A DNA stretch of 64,000 nt, taken from contig JAKSZU010000018.1 of NCBI GenBank assembly GCA_026018925.1, forward strand, positions 8,400,320-8,464,319. Reading direction: 5' to 3'. Made by a program: the position numbers and the translations under genes. Of this stretch, positions 22,750 through 34,689 are shown piece by piece. Below the pieces are notes generated by a model. The model did not search any database and was not told the origin of the DNA. It was given only the letters and a program-made list of their open reading frames with translations. Position 1 is the first letter of the stretch. Each line of letters begins with the position of its first letter. The stretch comes from Tupaia tana (taxonomy: Eukaryota; Chordata; Mammalia; Scandentia; Tupaiidae).

Positions 22750-23022
22750 TCAAGCTCTCTTATCCTCCTCTGGCAAAGTGGGAAATCACATGTGAAGATG
22801 ATAACTTCAGAAAATGGTGGTGCTGCTAACAGCCAGAGTCTCTGAATAACTCCATAACGTGAAAAGCAACCTCTGCCCCAGCCCTGGCAGCCTTGCAATA
22901 GAATTTTAGTGTGAATGGCAAGTAAAGCTCTGATGGTTGAAGCCACTGGGATTTAGAGATTGTTTGTTAAACTTTGCTAGAGTTGCAGAGCCTGATCTTT
23001 CCTGGCTGATTCGAAATGTGAA
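22750..23022. other. unassigned sequence
   Basis: No gene or recognisable repeat between two SINE-A copies in opposite orientation. Confidence 0.4.
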
Positions 23023-23035
23023 AGTAAAGACATTA

Positions 23036-23039
<4 letters not shown>

Positions 23040-23079
<40 letters not shown>

Positions 23080-23313
23080 ATAGGGCACATGCGCTCTCCA
23101 GAAAGACAGAGAGAGACAGAGAGACAGAAAGCGAGAAATCACCCCCCGGGGGGATGGTCACGCCACAATCCCTTCTCCTCCATTCTCCTCTCGGGATCTT
23201 GAGCACACATGCACATGCGCCTGGCATGAGTTTAAGCCACCAGATCCAGGGCTCGAACCTCGGTCGACTACATGGGAGTCCAGCAACATAGCCACTACAC
23301 CAAAGCTGGTCCC
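23040..23313 (-). mobile_element. SINE-A, young, with perfect 17-bp TSD
   Basis: A T-run of about 38 joins TTGCTATAGGGCACATGCG directly, so the A tail follows CTATAGC without the CCTCTCC motif. Then CACCCCCCGGGGGGATGG, GGATCTTGAGCACACATG, and the head ending CAAAGCTGGTCCC. AGTAAAGACATTATCTT is repeated exactly at 23023-23039 and 23314-23330. Confidence 0.95.
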
Positions 23314-23330
23314 AGTAAAGACATTATCTT

Positions 23331-26036
23331 ATCCTAGGGAAGTCAAGGAAGTCTTCACCAAAGAATGTCAAATCCCTGAGCAGGATTTTGAAGCCAGACA
23401 GAAGTTCCACAAGAGTAGTTTATAGCAGGTTGTGACACAGGTGATATTTTTGCTATTGTTGTTGTCATCATCACTAACAAATGAGAAAATTTTAAATGAG
23501 GCCTAGGTAGATTAAGAGGATAACCTGAACTGCCCAGGGAGGAGCATGAGCTCAAATGTTGAATATTTATTTCCAAATCTTTCCTCTAAGTCTAGGCCCC
23601 TTATAGTTAATGCCCTGAAAAAGAGGTGGCTGACACATATTCACTGGTCTTTTAGATAGATGCTGTTGGCAGTACGCCACAAATCATAAGTCTGAAGGGT
23701 AGAAGTTATCGCATGTCAATACATCAAAACTTCCACGTATGTGGGTGTGTAGTTAGCTTTGTGGCATTGCAGTTCTGGGCAATTTTCAGCACTTTTTCAA
23801 GTGATAATCAGTCTCTCAACTTCATGTGTTCGACTAGCCTTGTTATTTTGTTCACAAGAACAAAAACCACATGGTAATGTGGAGAGATAAAGGAGACACA
23901 GGAAGGAGAACCAGAAGCGGGTATGGCAGCTAACCTTTTACTTTATTATTTTTTGTCTTAACTAAGAGGAAAAAAAATAAATTACATTCAAGTTCTGTTT
24001 TCTTTGAAAGGAGTACAACAAACTCACACTCAACTTCAAAGTTTAGGTCACCAAGTTGTACTGCTGAGTAGTCACCTTTGGGCAGTCACCTGTCCAGGTG
24101 AATTCTGGTGTCTTACCTTCAGGGATTGTAGTTAACTGTATAGCTGGAATCAGAGAATTCTCATAAGAATAAATAGCTTGAAAGTAGTAAGAGCTTGTAA
24201 GTAACTTGTAAATGTGGTAACCATGAGGCCCCAGCAGAGATAAAGGGGAGCATGGGACACTGAGGCACCACCCTCACTCCCTTGACACTCTCATCTAGTG
24301 AGGACAAGGGGCATATTGGCATGACCTTGTTTAGTGCATAGATTTCAAGCAGGTATCGTTTTGATGGCAATAGAACATTATTATAAACATTATTTCCAAA
24401 GTAGCAACACCACTGGATAAGGAAATTCAATTCTCCACATCCTCAAGAGCATACTTAATCACCGGCAGGTAGTCCAGAGGTCACTAGTGTCGAAATAAAG
24501 GTGACAGGAAGTGAGGACTGGATCTCTGTTACTTTTCCTCCTAGCAGTTCTTCTCATTCCACTCCTGGAATTCTCACCTCTAGACCAAAGATCAAGTTGT
24601 ATGCTAGACGGGCAAAAAGAGACCAAAATGGATACGAAATTATTTTCCCATTTTCTTATCCCTTTTACTTTCTCTCCCTCAATTAAGACAGGATGAGAGT
24701 AAAATTCTGACTAAGATTTCAGTGATTTTGAATAACTATATTGTCCTGCTTATCGGGGTTTAGGGTAGCAAGCTTTAATATAAAGATTTTTTTTTTTAGG
24801 CTGTAGACTCACCTATTTTTTACTCAATTCTATATAAAATAAAGAAGTAGTGTGGTAGCTGGAAATCCCTTCTAACTTGCCCTTCATATAGAAAAATGAT
24901 ATTTAAAGACAGAAAAACCAAGAACAGGTCTAAGATCATTCGTTCTGCTCCCTTTCAAAAATATGAGCGTCTCTTCTGTTGATAAAAACTATAGCCCTTT
25001 ATGGAATAGATAAATAATTTCTTGGTTAATGTTTTTGGTCCACCACTACAGCCTAACTTTTATACAAAGAGGCCAATGAAGACATAGATAAATATAGAGA
25101 GAAAAGAGAGAAACCAAGACACTGAGTTATCCCAAAGGGCATTCCTGTATTAGTCATCTTATAAAAATTATATGTACCACAGAATATCTATTTTTAGAGG
25201 CCAGGAGGTTATGTGAAGCAGTTCAGATGTCGGCAAAGACCCACAGGCCAGCTTGCAGCAATGATATTGGATATTTAGATATTTGTTTTCTTTATTTTAA
25301 CTGTGCAAAGCTAGTACTGACCACATGGATATACTGGCCACTTGGGGATGGCCACACCAGGTCTGTGTGCCTCTTCAAAGACATCGAGGCACTAAGTGAT
25401 TCTTCTGTGTTATTTGTCCATCTTCTAGGTATGACACATCTCTCACACACACACAGTTTGCATTTTGCACATTCTCTATCACGCCGATAGCGTCCCCAAC
25501 TCATATACAACTACAAATTCACCTGTAATCAAAAACTTGAAAAAGCGTGAGGAAGGGTTGTCCCCATTCCTCCTAATGATTGATTAGGATACTTTATTCC
25601 AATGGTTTCTGATTACTTAGATATTTCCTGAGTTCAGAGAGGCCAGAAAATTTGCAGCTTCTCTACAGAGTAGAAAACACTAATCTGGCCACTGAGCAGT
25701 GAAAAACACTATTGGATTTAGTGATTCAAGCTGAAATAAACTACTCTTGAAATGCACAGGCTTCTTATCTACCGCACATTTGTTTCCCTTCTCTTTCCTT
25801 TATTTAGCAAAACTCTGACCCACACTGCTTCTCAAGCATCTACTCTCTTAGATGCTTAAAAGATCTGTGTCGTGGGGGCACAGAGTGATGCAGCGTACAT
25901 GGCTAGGGCATACATGGCTAGGGAGACTTCCTACCTGTCCATGACTCTCATCCCTTGGCTAGTCTCAAACCATGGATGAGGCCTGTTTCCACCACTCACT
26001 CTGACCTGATCATTGGAGACCCAGGTGCTGCTGATG
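23331..26036. other. unassigned sequence, 2.7 kb
   Basis: No confidently recognisable repeat and no gene. Open frames are under 90 codons. A 15-bp tandem duplication (ACATGGCTAGGGCAT, then ACATGGCTAGGGAGA) lies at about 25898-25926. Weak MIR-like or LTR-like patches may be hidden here. Confidence 0.4.
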
Positions 26037-26038
26037 TA

Positions 26039-26237
26039 GGTTCACCAGATTTAGCAAATAAACTCACAAGATGCCCAGTTCAATTTGAGCTTCAGACAAA
26101 TGACAAACATATTTTTAGTGTACGCCAGTCCCAACATGCGTGGGGCTCAGTATTGGGACCTACTTGTACTAGCAATTTCTCGTTGTTGCTCTGAAATTCA
26201 AATTGAAATGGGTATCCTGTATTTTATCTGGCAACCC
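26039..26237. mobile_element. palindromic MITE with TA target duplication
   Basis: The left arm AGGTTCACCAGATTTAGC and GATGCCCAGTTCAATTTGAG pairs with the right arm, whose reverse complement starts AGGGTTGCCAGATAAAATAC and has GATACCCATTTCAATTTGAA. Arms are about 60-80 bp. TA flanks both ends (26037-26038, 26238-26239). A known type of placental non-autonomous element; exact name not asserted. Confidence 0.85.
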
Positions 26238-26504
26238 TATGCTGGGGCATCTTCTTGAGGAGCATTCTCATGGTCCCCAGCCCATCTAAGCTGGTTTTCA
26301 GGACACTTAGAAAATAGAACATCAGACTTTCCAGATACCACTGGTGCCGATTTCCTATTCTTCAGAGGACCTAAGGATTCTTGACCTAGGAATGCCTCTC
26401 AGACATTTTGTAGAGAGAAGAAGTGCAGAAGGTAGGGTCTGTCTCATCCATCCCCACTGCCTTCCTATCATTTGATTCTGTGAAGCTGGGGAGATTTGAG
26501 CATT
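26238..26504. other. unassigned sequence
   Basis: No recognisable gene or repeat. Confidence 0.4.
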
Positions 26505-26687
26505 ACCACTTAAATACACTATGGGACACAGAAATGGATTATTATCTGCTGATGATAACATGTGTAGTGTCCTAGTCCTAGCATAGTCCACACACTGGAC
26601 TGCTGTGAAGTATATTCATGTTGGGTAAATTCACTTTACAAGCTAAGCAAAATATAGTGATTGAATGTATAAAATGAAAAAAAAAAA
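26505..26687 (+). mobile_element. retroposon 3' end, same family as 19831
   Basis: ACTATGGGACACAGAAATGG, ATTATTATCTGCTGATGATA, AGTATATTCATGTTGGG, AAATTCACTTTACAAGC, ATAGTGATTGAATGTATAA and an A tail at about 26677-26687. Shares order and spacing with 19831-20056. 5'-truncated. Confidence 0.8.
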
Positions 26688-27280
26688 GCAGAGCATGATT
26701 ATAAAACCTCTATAGCAATAGAATTAAAATGTCTCATGTTCAGAATTAAATGTTCAGAGTGTTCAACTGGCTGGTCAAGTAGAGGGAATCTCTTGGTTTC
26801 CCTTTCTTTGGACTCTCCTCCACCCAGTGCTGTCTCCTCAACAAACATGGCATTTGGTTGGTGTACTGTTCTTTCTGGCAACAGGGAGGTGGCTCAAGGG
26901 TAACCAATTGCTATTTCTCCTACCCATAGGCCTGTTGCTTTAGTATCTCCAGGATCATAATTATGAAAGGAAGTAGCCACACTCATTTTGAAAGGAGACG
27001 AGACACTAAAATTAGTCATTGATTTTATCATAAAAGTAGTACCTTAGACAAAGTTTACAAAATTTAGAAAACCATGCCGATGAAAATAATTATCATTCAG
27101 CCTACTCTCAGTAACCAGAGAAAACCCTTATTAATACTTTGTTTTCTTTGTTTGCTGAGGCAAAAATACATATATCCATTCATGTGTAACTATCTAAAAA
27201 CACATTTCATAAAATTAACATTGCCCTTACATGGTTTATCTTGATCTTTCATTTCGCATATTCCATATATATATTTTAAA
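26688..27280. other. unassigned sequence
   Basis: No recognisable gene or repeat. Confidence 0.4.
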
Positions 27281-27515
27281 AGCATTTACATTTATTTTTG
27301 AGAAAATGGGGTTTAAGAGAGAAAGAAATAGAGAGAGATAGAGAGATAGGCACTCCCAAGGGTCTTTCTGCCATGTTCAACCCCAGAACCAGCCTGCCCC
27401 AACCATGGGCAATGTGTTAGTGTGTTCAAGAGGGTATCTGGATGCAATCCCAGAATCCTTCATGTTGGTCATCTTTTCAGAGCATTGTGCTAACCCTTTG
27501 CCACCATTGAGCCTC
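27281..27515 (-). mobile_element. old tRNA-like SINE (SINE-D)
   Basis: GA-rich segment GAAATAGAGAGAGATAGAG, then ACCCCAGAACCAGCC, GGATGCAATCCCAGAATCC (rc B box) and GTGCTAACCCTTTGCCACC (rc A-box side). Diverged; no TSD found. Confidence 0.55.
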
Positions 27516-27548
27516 TAAAAATTTTATTTTTAAAGAACAACACACTCA

Positions 27549-27797
27549 GGGCCAGAAGGTGACATAGTGGTTAAAGTACTTGACTCCCACATGGACAACC
27601 ACAGTTTGAGTCCCAGACCTGGTGGTTTAAATATCATGCCAAACATGTGTGTGCATATGCCCAAAATCCCAGGAGGGAAATGAAGGAGAAAGGATTGTGG
27701 TATGGCCATCCCCACAGGGGGTGATTTCTGACTTTCCCTCTCACTATCTCTCTCTTTCTCTGTCCAATGAGTGCACATGCCCTATGGCAAAAGCCTT
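27549..27797 (+). mobile_element. SINE-A-related copy that seeded a microsatellite
   Basis: GGGCCAGAAGGTGACATAGTG, CAGTTTGAGTCCCAGACC (B box), CATGTGTGTGCATATGCCC, GCACATGCCCTATGGC AAAAGCC and a tail that grades into the GGAA/GAAA array at 27798. Confidence 0.85.
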
Positions 27798-27845
27798 TAA
27801 AAAAGAAAGAGAAGGAAGGAAGGAAGGAAGGAAGGAAGGAAAGAA

Positions 27846-27907
<62 letters not shown>

Positions 27908-27937
27908 AGAAAGAAAGAGAAAGAAGAAAGAGAAGGA

Positions 27938-27993
<56 letters not shown>

Positions 27994-28059
27994 GAAAGAA
28001 GAAAGAGAAAGAAAGAAAGAAAAGAAGAAAAAGAAAGAAAGAAGGAAGGAAGGAAAGAA
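27798..28059 (+). repeat. (GGAA)n/(GAAA)n microsatellite
   Basis: Pure purine array: GGAA units first, then GAAA units with short AGAAGAAAG interruptions, then GGAA again. Open frames here (KERK / SFFL types) are artefacts. Confidence 0.97.
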
Positions 28060-28174
28060 CTGCAGGCTCATAGCAAGCTCTGATAATAAAACATAGAGTT
28101 CTGCATACCCTTCACCCAACTTTCCCCAGTGGTAAATTTCTTTCTTTTCTTTTGCTGTTTTTGTTTGTTTGTTT
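28060..28174. other. unassigned sequence with GTTT repeats
   Basis: A short GTTT tract near 28157-28171; nothing else. Confidence 0.5.
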
Positions 28175-28275
28175 GTTAATTAATACAAAGGAAATGAAGG
28201 CACAGGGTAGTGACATGACTTTCCAACTTCCAGCTAGAGGGGTGGAGCCTGTGGTCAAACTCCAATCCATATGAA
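28175..28275 (-). mobile_element. possible MIR fragment
   Basis: AAGGCACAGGGTAGTGACATG then CCAACTTCCAGCTAG resemble the MIR reverse-strand 'gaggcacag ... cagctag' order. Weak. Confidence 0.4.
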
Positions 28276-30175
28276 TCCAAAAATTAAAAATCTCCTTGGC
28301 CCAGGGAAGGTGGAACTGATGCATGAGAGCCCAGCTGGAGTTTGGACTCTTATTCTGGAACCTGGAATTTGGAGTCCGGTCAGACTTCTCTTAGCCACAT
28401 CCCAGCCTGCTCCAGGATCATACTGAGGCAGCAATCGGGTCCTTCGGTAGTTTTATTCTCAACTGGGAGAAGAACTTGGGTTGTTTTACCAAGACTATAG
28501 GTAAGAACAAAAATAGAAACTCCTGACAGCCTGGTTTCCTGTTGCTGGCACCAGGCTGAGTTCAGTGGTGCTGGAAGCCCTATAAATATGCAAACGCAGG
28601 GAAATCCTGCACCAGGTCATCTGCAGCCTAGCAGGGACTGAGGGAAGGCACATTATGGTGCATTATTGCTCCAAGAAATCTCCACATTTTTGAGAATCCC
28701 TCAGTAGTCAGTGATTGTAAAGAAAGAAGCCAAAGATGGCAAATTTCAATTTTAGAGTTTTAGAATATTCCATCAGAAACGCATGTAAGCATATGTATTC
28801 AATAATGGCACTAATATAGTAAGAAATTCTCCACTGGCTTCCCTCTTGCTTTTTCTTTTCCCTCCCTTCAAATTGATATCTCAAAGCCTTAAGTCAAACT
28901 GTGTTTTATTAAGAGAATGGGTTATTTGAGATATGGTTGTGACATTAACCAGGGCCAAGCCCAGCTGTAGGTCTGCCAAGATCCTTCATGCTGAATCTGG
29001 ATTTCAGTACAGAGAAAGCCCTGCTCTGCTCAGTTTTGCTTGGCTTGGATGATTTTGCTCAATTCCTACCCGAGTGGCAGGGCTTCTGCCAAGAGCAGGA
29101 TGATTTCCCGGCCACTGGGATAGTGTCTGTTGATAGTGTGGGTGGTTCACAGAAGCTAGATGCATCCAACCGCATAGGCTTGGCTTTCTTCTCGGTGAAC
29201 ACAATTCCAAAAAGTCATACCATTGCTACTGGGACTGCCATGCACAAGGCAAAGGGTTCCTGGCACCTTGGAATCAAATATGACCACTAAGGAAATAAAG
29301 AGGGCAGAGAAAACTCCTGGGATGTGAAATGTCCGACAACTGGAGCTGGGTCCTCCAATTTACTTTCATTTTGAAACCATCACCTTCTTCTCTGTTGGTC
29401 TTGAGACAACTTGTTGCTGCTGCCATCTTACTAAGAAATCTTTTTTCATGTGGCTCTTTCACATTACCTAACAACATTCTCCCCTTTAAATGGCTATGAA
29501 AATGTTCACTTTAATGATTATGAAGTGAAGTGACAGGATTTCCATCAGGGGAGAAGTACCCTAGATTTCTTCTGGCATTAGGAAAGGAGTTTGGTAAAAA
29601 TTTAGCCCTCTTTCCTGTAGAACTTTATCCTCTGATCCCGTAGGAAGAAAAGTACTTTCAAGCTCTTCAGACTTGAGATGTCTTGTAGCTCAATGACTTC
29701 TTTTGTTAGGGGAGTTCATTTCTCTCTTCTTGAGGTTATTTACATTCCACTTAAATGAGGTAAGGAAGCCAACTTAGAGCTCTGTTTGGAGACAATGAAG
29801 GAGATGAATCTCTATATCAAAGAAAATAGGCAGTGCGATATTTTGTGAGCATGATAACTTGGGGGAAACTTGGGAGGACCAAGGTCAAATTAGTACAGAT
29901 CCCAGAATACAGCCTACCCCAGGAAATAGACAACTTCTTGAGCCACAAATGACACACAGCCATTTCCAGCTGACTGGCACTCAAGGGGCAAGTTTGTCTA
30001 CAGTGCTAGTGTATTAGATTAGCTTGTGCTGACTCACAAGAGCCCCACTGTTAAATTTTCAGAAATTTTGTGAGTTGTTGTTATACATAACCATTATTAA
30101 AAATTAATTCATATAAACTTGCAATCAAATAAATCCTATTATAAAACTGAAGTACTCAAAAATTCTCACTTCCCA
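28276..30175. other. unique sequence, 1.9 kb
   Basis: No recognisable repeat. A TATA-like element (CTATAAATATGCAAAC) lies at about 28580-28595. The 100-codon plus-strand frame at 28988-29290 has no domain and an 68-codon frame opposite it. Nothing supports a gene. Confidence 0.45.
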
Positions 30176-30345
30176 GGCCAATGGGTGGCATGGTAGTTAA
30201 GACACTGGACTCCCACTTGGCTGACTGAGGTTTAAGTCCCAGACCTCGCAGCTTGCTTTTTCACTTTTTCTCTGTCTCTCTCTGGTGAGCGCATGAGCCC
30301 AACAGCAAATTAAAATAATAATAAATAAAATTAAGTTAAAAACTT
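30176..30345 (+). mobile_element. SINE-C
   Basis: GGTGGCATGGTAGTTAAGAC, CTGGACTCCCACTTGG, GTTTAAGTCCCAGACC, GCAGCTTGCTTTTTCAC, GGTGAGCGCATGAGCCC, then AACAGCAAATTAAAATAAT and an AATAA-rich tail. CTCACTTCC before and CTTACTTCC after it are a possible aged TSD. Confidence 0.88.
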
Positions 30346-31239
30346 TTTAAAACAATCCTTACTTCCTAATGATTTTACTACACTACACTATTATCTATAC
30401 TCTTGTTATTATTTGCATCTATTATGCTATCTAATGAGGTGCTCATCAAAATCTCTTTCCCCTCTGCATTCCATGACATCCCCATAGTCATGGTGGGAGT
30501 ATTTATCCCATATAAATGGGTAAATGTGACAAATCAGTAAGTTGGCATTCTCCATACCATCTTTTCTTTTTCTCTTTCTTTTCCTTTCTTTTTCTTTCTT
30601 TTGTTTCTGTCCAGGATAGTTAGATGTAACCGTAAAACCAGTTGTAAAACATTGAACAGTGTATCACTAACCAGGAGGACTCCTCTCTTAATCTTTAAAA
30701 TCTGGTGCTGGACCTCCATAGCCAGGGAGATGTGTGCCTGGCCATGCTGTCTATGACCACTTACCAAAACCTACCATTAGTATGAATCTGTTCACATTGG
30801 AGACAATAGAGACAAGAAGATTCAGGGAGTTCAATGAAGTTGACTCTCATATCAGTTTCTTTTATTTTTATTAATAAATTAAGAGCCTTTTATACTAACT
30901 TACCTACTGTCCAGCTTCTGTTTACCTACAGAAGCTTAGAAGTTTAAGACAAGGACATTCATTTCCTCATGTGTCTCTAAGAATCTTCTTTCCAGTCTTC
31001 TAGAACTGACTTATAGTGTACCAATGTTGGTAAACACATTCTTAGCTCTTGGCCCATAACATGCTCTGAAATCTGAAGATATTACTACTCTTAAATATAA
31101 TGATTTGTGACAAATACACTACACTGTACTATAATGTCACTTGTATTTATAATCATTACATAAAAAAAAAGGGAAACCAAATCTTAACAGGTTTTAAATA
31201 TAGGCATTTTGTTTATTTGTTTAAGCAACAGAAACTCAA
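30346..31239. other. unassigned AT-rich sequence
   Basis: CTTT-rich stretch at 30560-30605. No gene or recognisable repeat. Confidence 0.4.
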
Positions 31240-33085
31240 ATATACATCATTATAACTCATTAGCAATGAATGGTAACGACCTACATTAAATGACTAATTT
31301 CTCAACTTTAAGAAGATTTGAAAAGTACACTGTAGTTTATTCTTTTCTCTCTCTTTCCTGGTTTAATTTAGTTGTGCTTTATCTTGCTTGCCCTTCTAAA
31401 TTGATCAACTCACTGTCAATAATTGTAGTAATAATAATAACAATAATAATTTGAAAGGTCTAAAATGTTGGGTCTTTGATCCTCTAAGACCACTCTGTTC
31501 CCCCAGCACATGGCTGTGGACAGAACTGTGTTTTAATTTCTGTTGTCTTGCCAAGTCAGAATGGGATTCACTGTTCTCAAGGTCTCCAGACTATCACTTT
31601 ACCCAAAACACCCACCCCGGGTATTGGGGGAGGCAGAGAAGCTCTGCATAGCTATTTATTTTAAGTGCCTGATTAAAATTTCATGAAAACAGGAAGTCAG
31701 GGGAAAAGAATAGATTGCAAGAGCGATGAAATCCGGGGCTTTGTAATTTTTAGCTCAGAGGGAAAAAAAAAGCGTTAAATCGTAAGGAAGGTATATTTTC
31801 AGAATCGTGCTGTGGCCACTAATGGCATATTTTGTCACTGGCTGGGGAGCTGGTGAACTAAGAATGGGTCCAATTTTTTAAATCTTATTACACAGTTTTG
31901 CTCTCATTTAGAAATTGTCACCTTAAAGTAACCTAATGCTGCTCTACTTAAAGCAAACCTCATGCGGCTATCTCTGTGTGCGTGTCGGCCACATTGTCTT
32001 CTCTTTAAGCAGATATAAATGTTGTCCTGACACAGTTGAACAGCACAGAATCTGTCAGCCCCATAAGTTGATGTTGCCTAAGAACTTAATCTTATCTAAT
32101 TCCCATATCCAATGGGATAAAGAATTTTGGGGAAAGAAAGTAATGACATATTTTTTGCTGGACAGTAACTGAATGATTTCTATATTTGGTCAATGGAAAA
32201 TGCGTCTCTCCAAAGAAGTAAATGTCGACATTTAGCTGTCGAGGAAACCAGCGTTTGAGATGAATTGAAACAAAAACATACACACAATTAAACTAGAAAT
32301 TGCAATGCAACCAAGTGCAATTATGGGGAGACAGACTACTTTCTACTGGAGTTCCTAGAAATTCCCAAATTATGGATGAATGTTGGACAGGGAACCTTAA
32401 CCTTTGGGATGTCAAGCTGAGCTTTCATTTGGCTGACCAGACAGGAATAATTGCAACAGACTAATGGCTAGATAAGTTTCACTTACCCGTTTCAAATAAA
32501 TCCTCATCTAAAAAAACCGGCCTCAAAGTCCAATCCCAGAGGAAAGCGTAATCCCTGTGAGAGATGGGTCAGAGCGGAGCGGGAAATCCGAGCAAGAAGG
32601 TATTGCATAGCCCCCAGCTAATGCAGCAAATTAACTCCCCCTGCGGAAGGGTTAAGTCGTTTAGATGTCTTTCCAGGCTTCCTGCTCACCCATTGAAACT
32701 GACCTGAACAGGGATCAGAGGATTTATCAAAGAGGAAATGCAACTGGGGATGCTGATGGGCACCGTTGGATGCCAGGGAGTCCCTTCAAAAGCCCCCCAA
32801 ATCCCCCAGGGCCTGAGTAGGCTTGAGTATCTGGGGGAATCCAGATATCTCCTGATAGGGATGTGTGTCTATTTATACTGGATAGCGGGTCATTTCATGT
32901 CATGATCACAGGATCAACCCAACTATGTTATTCCAAGATAGAGAAATAAAAGAAATAAACCACAGTAGACTTCTAAAATCCCTTCAAAGTTGAAAAAGTA
33001 ATTATTTAATTGAGGCTGTTATTGGCTAAGAATTCATTTCTATGGATTTAGTCCTGAGGCCTTGCTGTCCTCATTTGAGGTCTTA
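31240..33085. other. repeat-free block, candidate conserved non-coding DNA
   Basis: The longest stretch in which I see no interspersed repeat apart from an AAT run (31425-31450). It carries homeobox-type AT-rich motifs (TTAATT, TAATTA-like, ATTTATTTTAAG) and CpG-containing unique strings that look less decayed than their surroundings. No open frame above 80 codons. Confidence 0.35.
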
Positions 33086-33190
33086 ACCACAGAAATGATG
33101 GATGACATTGCATGGGTTATTTGACCACCTATACCTCAGTTTTCCCTTTGGTAAAATGAAGTTTCTAACATTTGTTAAGCTTGCCACTTC
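33086..33190 (+). mobile_element. MIR SINE fragment
   Basis: GGTTATTTGACCACCTATACC and CTCAGTTTTCCCTTTGG then TAAAATGAAG match the MIR core (plus strand). Confidence 0.7.
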
Positions 33191-34189
33191 TCACCCTTGT
33201 CCCTATCTCAAGGAAGAACTTGTTTTTCCATGAATATTTTTGTTTATGCTCTGTCTTCACCAAACACTTCGGGCAGCTGGTATCTTATTCAGTCCTGTCA
33301 CTCTGCGAGGTATCTGGTCACAGTGGATGTTCAGGACTAAATATTTTAGAATGAATGAACTTGATGCTTTTAGATTGTTGTGAAAATAGAAGTAAGTGAT
33401 TCATGTGACAGTTCTTTTAAGACGTCTAGAGATTTAACATCATGTCATTTTCTATACTAATATCTGATCTAGTGCAGAAGAGAAAGTCCCTTGTAGTCTC
33501 TCTGGCCTTAGGAAGAGAAGAATTCACCCTGCCCACCTGAAAGAATTAACCGTAGAAGACTATTCTCCCCTTAGCTATGTTGGAGAATTCCTGTTAGAGC
33601 AACCACATCTGGAAGATGAACAGCTAACTAAATCCAATAGATGCCGCTTTAGTTTTGTCACATAGTAAGCTCTGTTCTCTAATATCATGCTGTCTATTAT
33701 CAAAAAATATTGACCAATGAATCAGGAAAACCCAAGAAGAGAGGAAAGATAATTAGATGCCAGTGGGAAATTTCTTGGGGGCAACATTTTTAGGATGGCA
33801 CCAATAGTATTATCTTTCAGTGAACCCTCAAGATTCTTTCTCAATCATACTATCTTTCTCTCTGTGTTGGGCAAGATATTTCGGGAGAAGACATTGTGTC
33901 ACCTTTTTGGAATCTTAAAATCTCAACAGGATGCTTGCAGAGATATGCCTCAATTCTGAGTTCTCCAACTGTGTGTATTTATGAAGCAACTTTCTCCAAA
34001 GAACTCTGAGCATTTACAGTCTTAATTAAATTCAGCCTCACAACATTCGCCAATATTAAATGACTTTTGCCCAAAGCCCCAGCAAGCAAGTTATCATTGG
34101 ACTGATCTCAATCCAAGGAGCCTTTTTTATCTAATCAAGGGCCTCTCTACACTCCCAGAGCACTTTGCTAGAACCTTGTTCACAAGGTT
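33191..34189. other. unassigned sequence
   Basis: A weak MIR-like reverse fragment may lie at 33995-34130 (GAGCATTTACAGTCTTAATT, TCAGCCTCACAACATTC). Otherwise unrecognised; no gene. Confidence 0.4.
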
Positions 34190-34345
34190 CACTCTGCTTT
34201 GCCTTCAGACACGAGTCGTGCATGCATTTGTCTCCCTGGCTTGACTGTAAACTCCCAAAGGGCAGGGGTAAAGCCCAGCTGGCCGTTGATATACCTACCC
34301 TGTGCCAGACACAGAGAGAGTCTTTATGTGCCTAATGAACTACAT
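34190..34345 (+). mobile_element. L2 3' fragment
   Basis: CTTGACTGTAAACTCCC, AAAGGGCAGGGGTAAAGCCC and CCTGTGCCAGACACAGAGAG follow the L2 3' order. Confidence 0.7.
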
Positions 34346-34689
34346 CAGTTATTATTTTTGTAGCTGTTTGTTCCACTTGTGTGTGCAACCAGTGGCGGCA
34401 CTATAAACACTGCTCCTCTGGCATCCCTGCGTAGGGGATCAGGCCTCTACTTGCAAGCCTATTCCTCTTTTTAGTAATGGAGTCAGAAACACTGTTATGC
34501 ATATACAAGAAGACTCTCATAAAAAGGAGAACGGGGCTTCTGCTCCAGAAAAGCTTAGTACTCTGAGGATTAGAACAGTGAAGCGTCATGGTTTGGGGCT
34601 GAAATCACTTTGATTTCAAGCCAAGATCGACCTCTAAATAGCTGTGCATCCTTGAGTATAATACTCAACATCTCTGAGTCTCATATGCT
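34346..34689. other. unassigned sequence
   Basis: No recognisable gene or repeat. Confidence 0.4.

Noticed and set aside
27634-28119. 144-161 codon frames rich in KERK or SFFLSF
   Set aside because: Translation of the GGAA/GAAA microsatellite.
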